Assembly: GCF_026013415.1 (NCBI RefSeq)
Contig: NZ_JAPDOK010000002.1
Location: 496,001 to 560,000, forward strand
Direction of reading: 5' to 3'
Length of the DNA: 64,000 nucleotides
Origin: Sphingomonas caeni
GTDB taxonomy: Bacteria > Pseudomonadota > Alphaproteobacteria > Sphingomonadales > Sphingomonadaceae
Shown: positions 17,888 through 25,447 of the stretch, one piece after another
Numbering within the stretch: position 1 is the first letter of the stretch
Layout of the letters: each line of letters starts with the position of its first letter
Position numbers and translations under genes: made by a program
The notes under the pieces: model-generated
What the model was told of the DNA's origin: nothing
Databases searched by the model: none
What the model saw: the letters and a program-made list of their open reading frames with translations, nothing else

Positions 17888-17992
17888 GGGGCTTCTGTTG
17901 CCCGGTGCCCCGCGCTTTTGATTGGGTCCAGGGGATTCTGTTGCCCGGCTCCCCTGGTGGCCGCTGAACTCCACTTCTGTTGCCCGGTGTGG
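17888..17992 (-). repeat. Array of three hairpins with one shared 14-nt loop, downstream of ssrA
   Basis: Three stem-loops at 17971-17992, 17928-17957 and 17888-17911 display the minus-strand loop RCCGGGCAACAGAA (A, G, A at the first position; the other 13 bases identical). Stems differ entirely: CCAC/GTGG (4 bp), CCAGGGGA/TCCCCTGG (8 bp) and GGGGC/GCCCC (5 bp). Hairpins 1 and 3 also share the 5' flank CAAAAGCGCGG. Conserved loops on unrelated stems point to selection on the loop. They could be tmRNA pseudoknots, a separate small RNA, or the leader of the VOC gene. Confidence 0.85.
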
Positions 17993-18007
17993 CTCAACCG
18001 CGCTTTT

Positions 18008-18157
18008 GTCTGTCTAACCTAGACCGTGAGGTCTTGGGTTAGGCCGCAATCGCGAGCTCAACGTTATCGTTGGCATCTATGTTTATGGACCGTCACAGTG
18101 GCCCATGCTGAGAGATAAGCTGCGCTTTTCAACACACGTCGATCCTGGTTCGGCCCC
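18008..18157 (-). ncRNA. ssrA: tmRNA coding RNA segment with proteolysis tag
   Basis: Carries the 5' acceptor strand (GGGGCCGAACCAGGATCGAC), the resume codon GCC at 18072-18074, the 11-codon tag ending AA-stop, and the P5-like hairpin overlapping the stop codon (CTAACC, internal loop, AGACC-TCAC-GGTCT, GGTTAG). The mature 3' end is placed just after P5 as a minimum; it could extend into the hairpin array. Confidence 0.8.
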
Positions 18158-18190
18158 GTCAGAAACGGTGTCCAGATACACCACCACTTG

Positions 18191-18276
18191 TGGTGGAGCC
18201 GCCGGGTACTGCCCCCGGGTCCGCTGCGCCTATTGCACGCCGCCGTTTATCCCCATAGCCGGGCGAACCCGGCAGT
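18191..18276 (-). ncRNA. ssrA: tmRNA acceptor RNA segment
   Basis: First-transcribed half. It begins with a hairpin GCCGGG-TTCG-CCCGGC (18258-18273), continues through a purine-rich region and ends with the T-arm and CCA at 18191. The T-loop is GGCAGTA rather than TTCAAAT, a divergence known in alphaproteobacterial tmRNAs. Maturation must cut out the 33-base spacer 18158-18190. Confidence 0.85.
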
Positions 18277-18407
18277 TCCGATATAGGGACATCGTCGGGA
18301 ATGAAAAGGGCGGCGTTCTCGTGGGTTCAGCTGCGCTGACCCGTGCGGCACATGCCGGGCAAAACGCACTCTTCACAGCGGCGCGAAGAAGTTGCATTGG
18401 CTACGGC

Positions 18408-18839
18408 ATGCTGACGCAGCGTTCCCGTTATGCCCTTCGCGCGATGCTGTTCCTCGCGGTGCAGCCCGAGGGCGGCAAGCCGATTCCGATGAACCGGATC
18501 GCCGCCGAGGCCAATGTGCCGCGCAAATTCCTCGAGCTGATCCTCGCCGATCTGCGCGAGGCGGGCTTTCTCGACAGCCATCGCGGCAAGATGGGCGGAT
18601 ACCGGCTCGCGCGCCCGACCCATCTGATTTCGCTGGGCGAGATCATCCGGGTGATCGAGGGGCCGCTGGCGCTGGTCCCGTGCGTCAGCCGCACCGCCTA
18701 TCGCCCGTGCAACGATTGCAAGGACGAGGCCGCCTGCGCGATCCGCGCGGCGATGGCGCGGGTGCGCGACGAGACCGCGCGCATCCTCGACGGGACGAGC
18801 CTCGCCGATGCGGTGGCCGAGGATCTGGCGGCCGCCTGA
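18408..18839 (+). CDS. Rrf2-family transcriptional regulator
   Basis: A 143-aa winged-helix regulator starting MLTQRSRYALRAMLFLAVQP, with the recognition helix in VPRKFLELILADLREAGFL and the wing HRGKMGGYRLARP. The C-terminal part has four cysteines (CVSRTAYRPCNDCKDEAAC), compatible with an Fe-S cluster as in IscR, NsrR and RirA. Target genes cannot be told; it is not next to isc or suf genes. It is divergent from ssrA with about 130 bases between. The start at 18408 matches the family; the open frame upstream passes through ssrA. Confidence 0.9.
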   Translation: MLTQRSRYALRAMLFLAVQPEGGKPIPMNRIAAEANVPRKFLELILADLREAGFLDSHRGKMGGYRLARPTHLISLGEIIRVIEGPLALVPCVSRTAYRPCNDCKDEAACAIRAAMARVRDETARILDGTSLADAVAEDLAAA

Positions 18840-18989
18840 CCGTTGCGCCGGCGTACCGGATAGGCCGAAGCGCTCCAAATCGTGGCCGAAACGAAGCCGC
18901 GCCGCCGCCGATCGCCCGGACGCCTCTTTTCGCCGCGGGTGACTTCCCCATATAAGACACCGTCCAACAGGGACCGGAGGAATATCCCC

Positions 18990-19580
18990 ATGAAGATTCG
19001 TGTCGTTGTCGCGCTGGTGTCGGCGATGCTGCTGTCGGCCTGCGGGCTCAACAGCGTGCCCACCGCCGAGGAGAATGCCAAGGCGAAATGGGCCGATGTC
19101 CAGGCCGCCTATCAGCGCCGCGCGGACCTGATCCCCAATCTGGTCGCGACCGTGAAGGGCGCGGCGGGTTCCGAGGGCAAGATCCTGACCGACGTCGTCA
19201 ATGCGCGCGCGCGGGCAACCTCGATCCAGCTCGCGCCGGGCGATCTGAACGATCCCGCCAAGATGCAGGCCTATCAGGCGGCGCAGCAGCAGCTGGGCGG
19301 GTCGCTCAGCCGGCTGATGGTGACGGTCGAGGCCTATCCCCAGCTCCAGAGCCAGGGGACCTTCAAGACGCTGATGGACCAGATCGAAGGCAGCGAGAAC
19401 CGGATCAACATCGCGATCCGCGACTATAACGGCGCGGTGCAGGCCTATAATACCCGCATCCGCACCTTCCCCGACGCGATCGGCGCGCGCATCTTCTATG
19501 GCTCGAAGCCGATGGTGCCCTTCCAGGCCAAGCCCGGGGCGGATACCGCGCCGACGGTCGATTTCGGGAACAGCAACTGA
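18990..19580 (+). CDS. LemA-family lipoprotein
   Basis: A 196-aa protein with lipoprotein signal MKIRVVVALVSAMLLSAC (lipid cysteine Cys18) followed by the LemA helical domain (AKWADVQAAYQRRADLIPNLVATV at its start, and NTRIRTFPDAIGARIF at its end). LemA proteins are envelope proteins of unclear role that commonly sit beside TPM-domain genes, as here: four downstream genes overlap each other or this one by 1-4 bases. The start at 18990 follows CCGGAGGAA. Confidence 0.93.
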   Translation: MKIRVVVALVSAMLLSACGLNSVPTAEENAKAKWADVQAAYQRRADLIPNLVATVKGAAGSEGKILTDVVNARARATSIQLAPGDLNDPAKMQAYQAAQQQLGGSLSRLMVTVEAYPQLQSQGTFKTLMDQIEGSENRINIAIRDYNGAVQAYNTRIRTFPDAIGARIFYGSKPMVPFQAKPGADTAPTVDFGNSN

Positions 19581-20104
19581 AACACCAGCTGATCCCGCTG
19601 CTCGCGCTGGCGCCGCTCGCCGCGTGCGGCGGGGCGCCCGAAGCGAAGGCCCCGGAGACGGCGCAGGTGACTAGCCTCGCGCCGTCTCCGGCCCCGTCTC
19701 CGGCCGTGACGCCGGCGGGCCGCATCGCCGATATGGCGGGGCTGCTCTCCGACGCGCAAAAGGCCGAGCTGTCGGCCAAGCTCGGTGCGCTGGAGCGCAG
19801 GACAGGGCAGCAGGTGGTGATCGCGACCACCCCCACGCTGAACGGGCGCGATCTGGACGATGCCGCCGAGGAGCTCGGCAACCGGCTGGGGGTGCATGAC
19901 GGCGTGCTGCTGCTCGTCGCGGTGAAGGAGCGCGAGCTGCGGCTGATGGTCGGGCGCGGCTCGCTCAAGCTGCTCACCAAAAGCGAGGCGGACGCGATCA
20001 TCCACAAGACCATGTATCCCGATCTCCACGCCAATCATTTCGCCGCCGGCATCCTCAAGGGCGCCGACCGGATCATCGCCGAACTATCGGAGACCCGCGC
20101 GTGA
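19577..20104 (+). CDS. TPM-domain lipoprotein, probable CTG start
   Basis: The TPM domain (RIADMAGLLSDAQKAELSAK ... QQVVIATTPTL) is clear from about residue 45. The first standard start is GTG at 19667, which would give a protein without export signal. Reading upstream in frame to a CTG at 19577 adds LKHQLIPLLALAPLAACGG, a textbook lipoprotein signal with lipobox LAAC. The CTG overlaps the lemA stop (CTGA) and has GGGAA six bases upstream. I therefore propose a CTG start and a 175-aa lipoprotein. Its stop overlaps the GTG of the next TPM gene. TPM proteins (TLP18.3/Psb32/MOLO-1) are often involved in membrane protein maintenance; the role here is unknown. Confidence 0.8.
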   Translation: MKHQLIPLLALAPLAACGGAPEAKAPETAQVTSLAPSPAPSPAVTPAGRIADMAGLLSDAQKAELSAKLGALERRTGQQVVIATTPTLNGRDLDDAAEELGNRLGVHDGVLLLVAVKERELRLMVGRGSLKLLTKSEADAIIHKTMYPDLHANHFAAGILKGADRIIAELSETRA

Positions 20105-20928
20105 CTCTGATCCGGACCCTCCTCGCCCTGCTGCTGGTGACGCTGCCCGTCACCGCCCAGGCGCAGAACTTCCCGCCGCTCAGCGGCCGCGTGGTCGATG
20201 CCGCGAACCTGCTCAGCCCCGAGCAGGAGGCGCAGCTCACCCAGCTCTCGCAGGAGATCGAAAAGGCCTCGTCGCGCCAGTTCGTGGTGGCGACGATCCC
20301 CGATCTCCAGGGCTATCCGATCGAGGATTATGGCGTCGGCCTCGGCCGCGCCTGGAAGATCGGCCAGAAGGACGCCAATAACGGCATCATCCTGATCGTC
20401 GCCCCCAACGACCGCAAGGTCCGGATCGAGGTCGGCTACGGGCTCGAACCGATCATGACCGATGCCTATGCGGGGATGATCATCGACAATCTGATCCTGC
20501 CCAAATTCCGCAACAAGGATATGGCGGGCGGGATCATGGCGGGGGCGTCGGCAATCGGCGACCAGATGAAGCTGCCGCTCGAAGCCGCCGAGGCCCGCGC
20601 CAAGGAACAGCTCGCCAAGCAGCACCAGGCCAAGCGCCGGAATGGCGGCGGGATCGGCATCTTTGTCGGCATATTCGTGCTGTTCATGATCTTCGCGGTG
20701 GTGCTGCCGGCGATCTTCGGGCGGCGGCGCGGGCGGCGCTATCGCGGCGTCGGCGGCGATGTCGGCAATATCCTGCTGTGGACCGCGCTCGACGCGGCGA
20801 TGCGCGGCGGGAGATCGGGCGGCAGCAGCTGGGGTGGCGGCGGTGGCGGCTGGGGCGGCGGCGGTGGCGGAGGCTTTTCCGGCGGCGGCGGATCGTTCGG
20901 CGGCGGCGGCGCATCGGGAGGCTGGTGA
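20101..20928 (+). CDS. TPM-domain protein (YgcG type) with glycine-rich tail
   Basis: A 275-aa protein with signal peptide MTLIRTLLALLLVTLPVTAQ, a TPM domain (VVDAANLLSPEQEAQLTQLS ... VEVGYGLEPIMTDAYAG region), a membrane segment at about 185-205 (GIFVGIFVLFMIFAVVLPAI), a basic stretch (GRRRGRRYRG) and a 45-residue Gly/Ser/Trp-rich tail. The GTG start overlaps the upstream stop (GTGA) and the stop overlaps the next ATG (TGATG). This is the classical LemA partner. Confidence 0.92.
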   Translation: MTLIRTLLALLLVTLPVTAQAQNFPPLSGRVVDAANLLSPEQEAQLTQLSQEIEKASSRQFVVATIPDLQGYPIEDYGVGLGRAWKIGQKDANNGIILIVAPNDRKVRIEVGYGLEPIMTDAYAGMIIDNLILPKFRNKDMAGGIMAGASAIGDQMKLPLEAAEARAKEQLAKQHQAKRRNGGGIGIFVGIFVLFMIFAVVLPAIFGRRRGRRYRGVGGDVGNILLWTALDAAMRGGRSGGSSWGGGGGGWGGGGGGGFSGGGGSFGGGGASGGW

Positions 20929-21611
20929 TGGCAGGGTTCAACTTCACGCCCGAACAGCACGCGCTGGTGGGCGCGGCGGTCTCCGAGGCCGAGAAGAACA
21001 CCGATGGCGAGATCGTCACGATCGTCACCGAGCAATCGGACGCCTATCACGATGTCGCGCTCCATTATGCGGTCGCGGCGATGCTGCTGCTGGTCGCGGG
21101 GGCGGCGCTGTGGCCGTGGATCCTCGAGGCCAAGCTCGAATGGCTGCAGGGCGGCTGGGGCGCGGCGGGGCTCAACCTCCACCAGTTGCTGTTCCTGCTG
21201 CTGCTGGGCGAGGCGGCGATCTTCCTGATCGTGCGCTATGCGCTCGCCTGGACGCCGCTGCGGATGCTGGCCACGCCCAGCGCGACCAAGGCGCGCCGGG
21301 TGCAGCGCCGCGCGATGCAGTTCTTCAAGTCGAGCGCCGAGAAACGCACCGTCGGCCGCGTCGGCATCCTCCTCTATGTCAGCATCGCCGAGCACCGCGC
21401 CGAGATCATCGCCGACGAGGCGATCCATTCGAAGGTCGCGCCCGAGCGCTGGGGCGAGGCGATGGCGGCGCTGGTCGGCAAGCTGAAGCGCGGCGATCCG
21501 GCGGGCGGGATGGCCGATGCGGTCGGCCAGATGGCGGCGATCCTCAAGGAGCATTTCCCCAAGACCGATGCCGATGTGAACGAGCTGCCGGACCGGCTGA
21601 TCGAGCTGTGA
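20928..21611 (+). CDS. TPM-domain integral membrane protein
   Basis: A 227-aa protein without signal peptide, starting MAGFNFTPEQHALVGAAVSE. A TPM-like fold is interrupted after GEIVTIVTEQSDAYHDVALH by two membrane helices (residues about 45-66 and 86-107) and resumes at RVGILLYVSIAEHRAEIIAD. This helix-in-domain layout recurs in LemA/TPM clusters. The ATG overlaps the stop of the previous gene, and its stop overlaps the Nudix gene start. Confidence 0.88.
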   Translation: MAGFNFTPEQHALVGAAVSEAEKNTDGEIVTIVTEQSDAYHDVALHYAVAAMLLLVAGAALWPWILEAKLEWLQGGWGAAGLNLHQLLFLLLLGEAAIFLIVRYALAWTPLRMLATPSATKARRVQRRAMQFFKSSAEKRTVGRVGILLYVSIAEHRAEIIADEAIHSKVAPERWGEAMAALVGKLKRGDPAGGMADAVGQMAAILKEHFPKTDADVNELPDRLIEL

Positions 21612-22126
21612 GCGAGTCCGTCATCGCCTGGCAGGGCAAGTGGATCGCGGTGAAGACCGAAGGGCCGTGGGAATATGTCTCGCGCGCCCGCGGCATCCGG
21701 GCGGTGGTGATCGTCGCGATCGACGATGACGGCCATGTCCTGCTGATCGATCAGTATCGCGTGCCGCTGGGCCGCCGCTGCCTCGAGCTGCCCGCCGGGC
21801 TGGTCGGCGACGATCGTGCCGACGACACGCCCGAAAGCGCCGCGGTGCGCGAGCTGGAGGAAGAGACCGGCTACACCGCGTCGGACATCGAGGTGCTCGG
21901 CGAGTTCTACTCCTCGCCCGGACTGGTGACCGAGGGCTTCACGCTCGTCCGGCTGCGCGGGCTCTCGCGGATCGGCGCGGGCGGCGGGATTGCGGGCGAG
22001 GAGGATATCACCGTCCACCATGTGCCGCTCGCCGATGTCCCCGGCTTCGTGGCGGCGAAGCGCGGCGAGGGAATGGCGATCGACGTCAAGCTGTTGTTGC
22101 TGCTCTCCGGGAGCTTGCTGGGTTAG
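21608..22126 (+). CDS. Nudix hydrolase (ADP-ribose pyrophosphatase-like)
   Basis: A 172-aa Nudix protein; the box runs from Gly64 (GLVGDDRADD) to RELEEETGY near residue 89 with the catalytic REXXEE glutamates present. The preceding DQYRVPLGRRCLELPAG and following FYSSPGLVTEGFTL match ADP-ribose diphosphatases (NUDT5/NudF type). GTG start overlaps the upstream stop. Ends head to head with the NDUFS4-like gene, overlapping by four bases. Coupled to the LemA/TPM genes but no functional link is evident. Confidence 0.9.
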   Translation: MSESVIAWQGKWIAVKTEGPWEYVSRARGIRAVVIVAIDDDGHVLLIDQYRVPLGRRCLELPAGLVGDDRADDTPESAAVRELEEETGYTASDIEVLGEFYSSPGLVTEGFTLVRLRGLSRIGAGGGIAGEEDITVHHVPLADVPGFVAAKRGEGMAIDVKLLLLLSGSLLG

Positions 22127-22404
22127 CGGAAATTGTCGGCATAGGCCTGCAGCTTGAGCTTGCGCTCGGGCGCCGCGATCACGTGATACGCGATCCCCTC
22201 GCGCTCGGCATAGTCGCGCGCGGCCTCCATCGTCGGGAAGCCGAGGCGGAGCTGACCCTGCGTATCGCCCGAACCCGCCCAGCCGGTGAGCGGATCGGGG
22301 GTCTGCTTCTCGCCGGGCTCGAAGTCGAGGATCCAGCGATCGGTGCGGGCGCGGCCCGACTGCATGGCGTTCTTGGGGCGCTGATAGATGCGGGCGGTCT
22401 TCAT
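22123..22404 (-). CDS. NADH dehydrogenase accessory subunit, NDUFS4-like (ETC complex I subunit)
   Basis: A 93-aa protein: MKTARIYQRPKNAMQSGRAR, then WILDFEP, then PLTGWAGSGDTQGQLRLGF and AARDYAEREGIAYHV, the conserved pattern of the alphaproteobacterial homologue of the mitochondrial 18-kDa (NDUFS4) Complex I subunit. It stabilises the peripheral arm near the N module. It is encoded away from any nuo operon, as is usual. Convergent with the Nudix gene. Confidence 0.93.
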   Translation of the reverse strand: MKTARIYQRPKNAMQSGRARTDRWILDFEPGEKQTPDPLTGWAGSGDTQGQLRLGFPTMEAARDYAEREGIAYHVIAAPERKLKLQAYADNFR

Positions 22405-22447
22405 GCACGTTTCCTTAGTGCGAGATGGTTCCGGGTTGAACCACCTC

Positions 22448-22529
22448 CGTCATCCCGGCGAAAGCCGGGACCCAGAGCCACGCACGATATCGCCTGTTAC
22501 TCTGGGTCCCGGCTTTCGCCGGGATGACG
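22448..22529. repeat. Palindromic element family A, copy 1
   Basis: Perfect 30-base inverted arms (22448-22477 and 22500-22529; core CATCCCGGCGAAAGCCGGGA) with a 22-base loop. Two more copies are at 43539-43620 and 55758-55838. It sits between two genes transcribed on the minus strand, just downstream of hrpB. Confidence 0.95.
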
Positions 22530-22542
22530 ATTCAATTTGGCT

Positions 22543-25029
22543 CTAGCGCCTGCCCTCCGCCCTTGCATCCGCATTTTTGGTGCGCAGCGTGGCCGATGCG
22601 CTGGCGGGATCGTCGGGCCAGGGGTGGCGCGGATAGCGGCCGCGCATCTCCTTGGCGACCGCCGCCCAGCTGCCTGCCCAGAAGCCGGGCAGATCGCGCG
22701 TGGTCTGGATCGGGCGGCCCGCGGGGGAGGTGAGGCTGAGGACCAGCGGGGTGCTGCCCACCATCGGATGCGTGGCGAGGCCGAACAGCGCCTGCGGGCG
22801 CAGCTCGACCGTGGGGCCGGCTTCGGCGGCATAGTCGATTTCGTGGGTCGATCCGGCGGGGCTGGCGAAGCGCGCGGGGGCGATGCGGTCGAGCGTCTGC
22901 TGCCCGTCCCAGCCGAGAATGTTGTTGAGCGCGGTGGTGAGGCCTTCGACGGCGTCGAGGCGGCGCTTTCCGGCGAGGAGCGGGGGGAGCCAGTCGTCGA
23001 GACCGGCGATCAGCGCTTCGTCGGAGAGGCTGTCGATCCCGGCATAACGGGCGCGGGTCCGGAGCGCCTGCGCGGTTTCGGACCAGGGGAGGAGGGCCAG
23101 GCCGTGGGTCCGGACCGCCTCCAACAGCGCCTTCTCGATCTCTTGCGGGTCGGCATTCGAATCGGGGCCGGAGGAGAGGCGGATGCTGCCCAAACGGCGT
23201 TCGCGCAGCGCTTCGATGCGGCCGGTGGCGGGATCGAAGCGGACGGTGCGGCGGGTTTCGATGCGGTGGGCGAACAGGGCCTCGACCGTCGCCGCGCCGA
23301 TCTCCACGGCGGAGAGGATGCGCGCGCCAGCGGCCATGCCCTGCGTCTCGGCCACCGCGAGCCATTCGGCGCGGGCGAGCGACGAGGTCGGGTCGAGCCT
23401 GAAACCGCGCCCGCCCACCGAGGCCCAGGTCTCGCCAGTCGCGTCGCGGCGCCGGGCGATGCGGTCGGGAAAGGCGAGCGCGATGGAGACCGCCACCCCG
23501 TTCGTGTCGAGCGAAGTCGAGACACCTTGGCCAGGCACAGGCTTCTCGACTTCGCTCGAAGCGAACGGTGGGGCCAGGCGTGCCCATCGCTCCGCCAGTT
23601 TCCGCGCATTCTCCGCCCTCGGCCCACGTTCGGTCTTCCAGCGGCGCAGGCGCAGGTCGAGATCGGCGTCCTGCCCGCCAAGGCCGCGTTCGCCGAGCAG
23701 GACGGCGACCTGAGCGGCGGTGTGGGCGAGGCCGATCTCGCCCGCCCGGACGAGCATATGGCCAAGGCGCGGCGGCAGCGGCAGGCGCGCGATGGCCTTG
23801 CCGTGATCGGTGGGGCGGCCATTCGCGTCGAGGGCTTCGAGCGCGGTGAGGCGGGTGCGGGCTTCGGCGATGGCGGCATCGGGGGGCGGATCGAGCCAGC
23901 GCAGGCTGCGCGGATCGGCAACGCCCCATAGCGCGCAATCGAGGGTGAGCGCCGAGAGATCGGCCTCGAGGATTTCGGGCGGATCGAAGCGCGGCAGGCC
24001 CGCGGTCGCGGCGGCTTCCCAGAGCCGGTAAGCAACGCCCGGCCCCTGCCGCGCGGCGCGGCCCGCGCGCTGGGTGACCGACGCCTGGCTGGCGCGCTCG
24101 GTGACCAGCCGGGTCATGCCCGCCGCGCGGTCGTAGCGGGGGCGGCGGGCCAGCCCCGAATCGACCACGATGCGGATTCCGTCGAGCGTCAGGCTGGTCT
24201 CGGCGATCGAGGTGGCGAGGACGAGCTTGCGGCGCCCCTGCGGATCGGGCGCTATCGCGGCGCGCTGGGCGGCGGGGTCGAGGCTGCCATGGAGCTTGTG
24301 GAGGATGATTCCCGGCAGATCCGCGAGGCGATCGGCGGTGCGCTCGATCTCGGCGACACCGGGAAGGAAGGCGAGGACACCGGCTCCCTCGTCCTTGGCG
24401 GCTTCCCGCAGTGCGGTCCGCACCGCGGCGGCGACCGACTCCTCGATCCTGGCCTCGGCGGCGCGGCCGAGATGGCGGAGTTCGAGCGGGTGCATCCGGC
24501 CCTCGCTCTCGATCACCCGTGCGTCGAGCAGGTCGGCGAAGCGGCCGCCATCGAGCGTGGCGGACATCGCCACCAGCCGCAGATCCGGGCGCAACGCGGC
24601 CTGCGCGTCGAGCGCGAGCGCGAGGCCGAAATCGCTGTCGAGGCTGCGCTCATGCACTTCGTCGAACAGCACCGCCGAGACCCCGGCCAATTCGGGATCG
24701 GACTGGATTCGCGCGACAAATATGCCCTCGGTGACCACGGTCACCCGCGTCGCCGCCGAGCGCTTGCTGTCCATGCGCGTGGCATAGCCATAGGTCTGGC
24801 CCACGCTTTGTCCGGCAAGCGCCGCCATCCGCTCGGCAGCCGCCCGCGCGGCGAGGCGGCGCGGCGAGAGGAGCAGGATCTCGCCCGCGCACCAGGGCTC
24901 GCCGAGCAAGACGGGCGCGACCGCCGTCGTCTTGCCCGCGCCCGGCGGCGCGACGAGCACGGCGTTGCTTGCCTCGCGCAGCAGGGCGAGCAGATCGGGC
25001 AGAACCGCGTGGATCGGAAGCGCGTCCAT
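22543..25029 (-). CDS. hrpB: ATP-dependent helicase HrpB, carrying an in-frame palindromic insertion
   Basis: DEAH-box helicase of the HrpA/HrpB group, 828 aa from the ATG at 25027-25029 (MDALPIHAVLPDLLALL). Motifs: Walker A APPGAGKTT (residues 27-35), DEVHERSLD, SAT (VAMSATLDGG), and motif VI QRAGRAARQGPG; the HrpB-specific C-terminal region ends at about residue 815. Residues about 488-511 (FASSEVEKPVPGQG, VSTSLDTNG) are extra and encoded by an inverted repeat at 23499-23567 placed before the conserved FPDRIARRR motif. The frame is kept. The role of HrpB is poorly known (RNA/DNA helicase). A longer start at 25059 is possible but lacks support. Confidence 0.95.
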   Translation of the reverse strand: MDALPIHAVLPDLLALLREASNAVLVAPPGAGKTTAVAPVLLGEPWCAGEILLLSPRRLAARAAAERMAALAGQSVGQTYGYATRMDSKRSAATRVTVVTEGIFVARIQSDPELAGVSAVLFDEVHERSLDSDFGLALALDAQAALRPDLRLVAMSATLDGGRFADLLDARVIESEGRMHPLELRHLGRAAEARIEESVAAAVRTALREAAKDEGAGVLAFLPGVAEIERTADRLADLPGIILHKLHGSLDPAAQRAAIAPDPQGRRKLVLATSIAETSLTLDGIRIVVDSGLARRPRYDRAAGMTRLVTERASQASVTQRAGRAARQGPGVAYRLWEAAATAGLPRFDPPEILEADLSALTLDCALWGVADPRSLRWLDPPPDAAIAEARTRLTALEALDANGRPTDHGKAIARLPLPPRLGHMLVRAGEIGLAHTAAQVAVLLGERGLGGQDADLDLRLRRWKTERGPRAENARKLAERWARLAPPFASSEVEKPVPGQGVSTSLDTNGVAVSIALAFPDRIARRRDATGETWASVGGRGFRLDPTSSLARAEWLAVAETQGMAAGARILSAVEIGAATVEALFAHRIETRRTVRFDPATGRIEALRERRLGSIRLSSGPDSNADPQEIEKALLEAVRTHGLALLPWSETAQALRTRARYAGIDSLSDEALIAGLDDWLPPLLAGKRRLDAVEGLTTALNNILGWDGQQTLDRIAPARFASPAGSTHEIDYAAEAGPTVELRPQALFGLATHPMVGSTPLVLSLTSPAGRPIQTTRDLPGFWAGSWAAVAKEMRGRYPRHPWPDDPASASATLRTKNADARAEGRR
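23499..23567. repeat. Palindromic element inserted in frame within hrpB
   Basis: Inverted arms at 23499-23522 and 23544-23567, matching at 22 of 24 positions (core TCGAGCGAAGTCGAGA), with a 21-base loop. It encodes about 23 extra residues in HrpB. Similar elements (CGTTCG at the outer end, TCGA-rich arms) occur between genes at 46624-46713 and, more remotely, 56775-56932. Confidence 0.88.
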
Positions 25030-25129
25030 TCCGCCCCCATGGCATAGCGGGTGCGTCATCGAAAATAGCTAGGCGTGGCTGCGCCCTTTTCGCGAATCAT
25101 GCGTTGGCGGGCGCAAAGGAGATCGACCG

Positions 25130-25342
25130 ATGGCACGCACGCTTTCCCAATTCACCATCACCCCCGACGGCAATGGCGATTATGTGCTGAGCCTCGAGGA
25201 TGATGACGGCGAGACGATCGATTTCACCGCGAGCTTCGACCAGCTCGATCTGATCACCGAGGCGATCGACGACGCGCTCGAAGCGGATGAGGACGATCTG
25301 GTCGCCGATGACGAGGACGAGGAAGAACCCGCCGGGGAGTAA
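25130..25342 (+). CDS. Small acidic protein of unknown function
   Basis: A 70-aa protein: MARTLSQFTITPDGNGDYVL, then DGETIDFTASFDQLDLITEA and an almost purely Asp/Glu end (DEDDLVADDEDEEEPAGE). The start follows AAGGAGATCGACCG, a good ribosome-binding site, and codon use matches its neighbours, so it appears real. I do not recognise a family. It is divergent from hrpB by about 100 bases. Confidence 0.75.
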   Translation: MARTLSQFTITPDGNGDYVLSLEDDDGETIDFTASFDQLDLITEAIDDALEADEDDLVADDEDEEEPAGE

Positions 25343-25447
25343 AAGGCCACGCTTTGGTCGCACTCTCGCCCGATAGGCCATGCTCAAGAGCGCCGGCGGC
25401 GGGGATAGGCCTGTTCGCGGCGTAGGTCCGGGGTTCAGGCCGTTTCC

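Larger units (their letters stand above)
17886..18276 (-). ncRNA. ssrA: Transfer-messenger RNA locus, permuted two-piece form
   Basis: Rescues stalled ribosomes by adding a degradation tag. On the minus strand the order is acceptor RNA, spacer, coding RNA, the circularly permuted arrangement of alphaproteobacteria. The 3' acceptor end (GGCGGCTCCACCA) finishes at 18191 with encoded CCA; its T-stem CCGGG/CCCGG encloses the loop GGCAGTA. The coding RNA starts near 18157 with GGGGCCG, which pairs with CGGCTCC of the acceptor end (one G-T). The tag frame (complement 18039-18074) reads ANDNVELAIAA then TAA. A P5-like stem CTAACC/GGTTAG follows (18014-18042). The core is 18008-18276; whether the hairpins at 17888-17992 belong to the mature RNA is unsettled. 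The 5' end near 18276 is inferred from a CTATAT -10-like box at 18281-18286. Confidence 0.93.

Noticed and set aside
17889-17987. Three direct repeats of TTCTGTTGCCCGG considered as a CRISPR-like or regulator-binding array
   Set aside because: Repeats are only 13 bases at 39-43-base spacing and each is the loop of a hairpin; no CRISPR array or cas genes.
18105-18407. N-terminal extension of the Rrf2 regulator
   Set aside because: It runs through the ssrA gene; the Rrf2 domain starts exactly at 18408.
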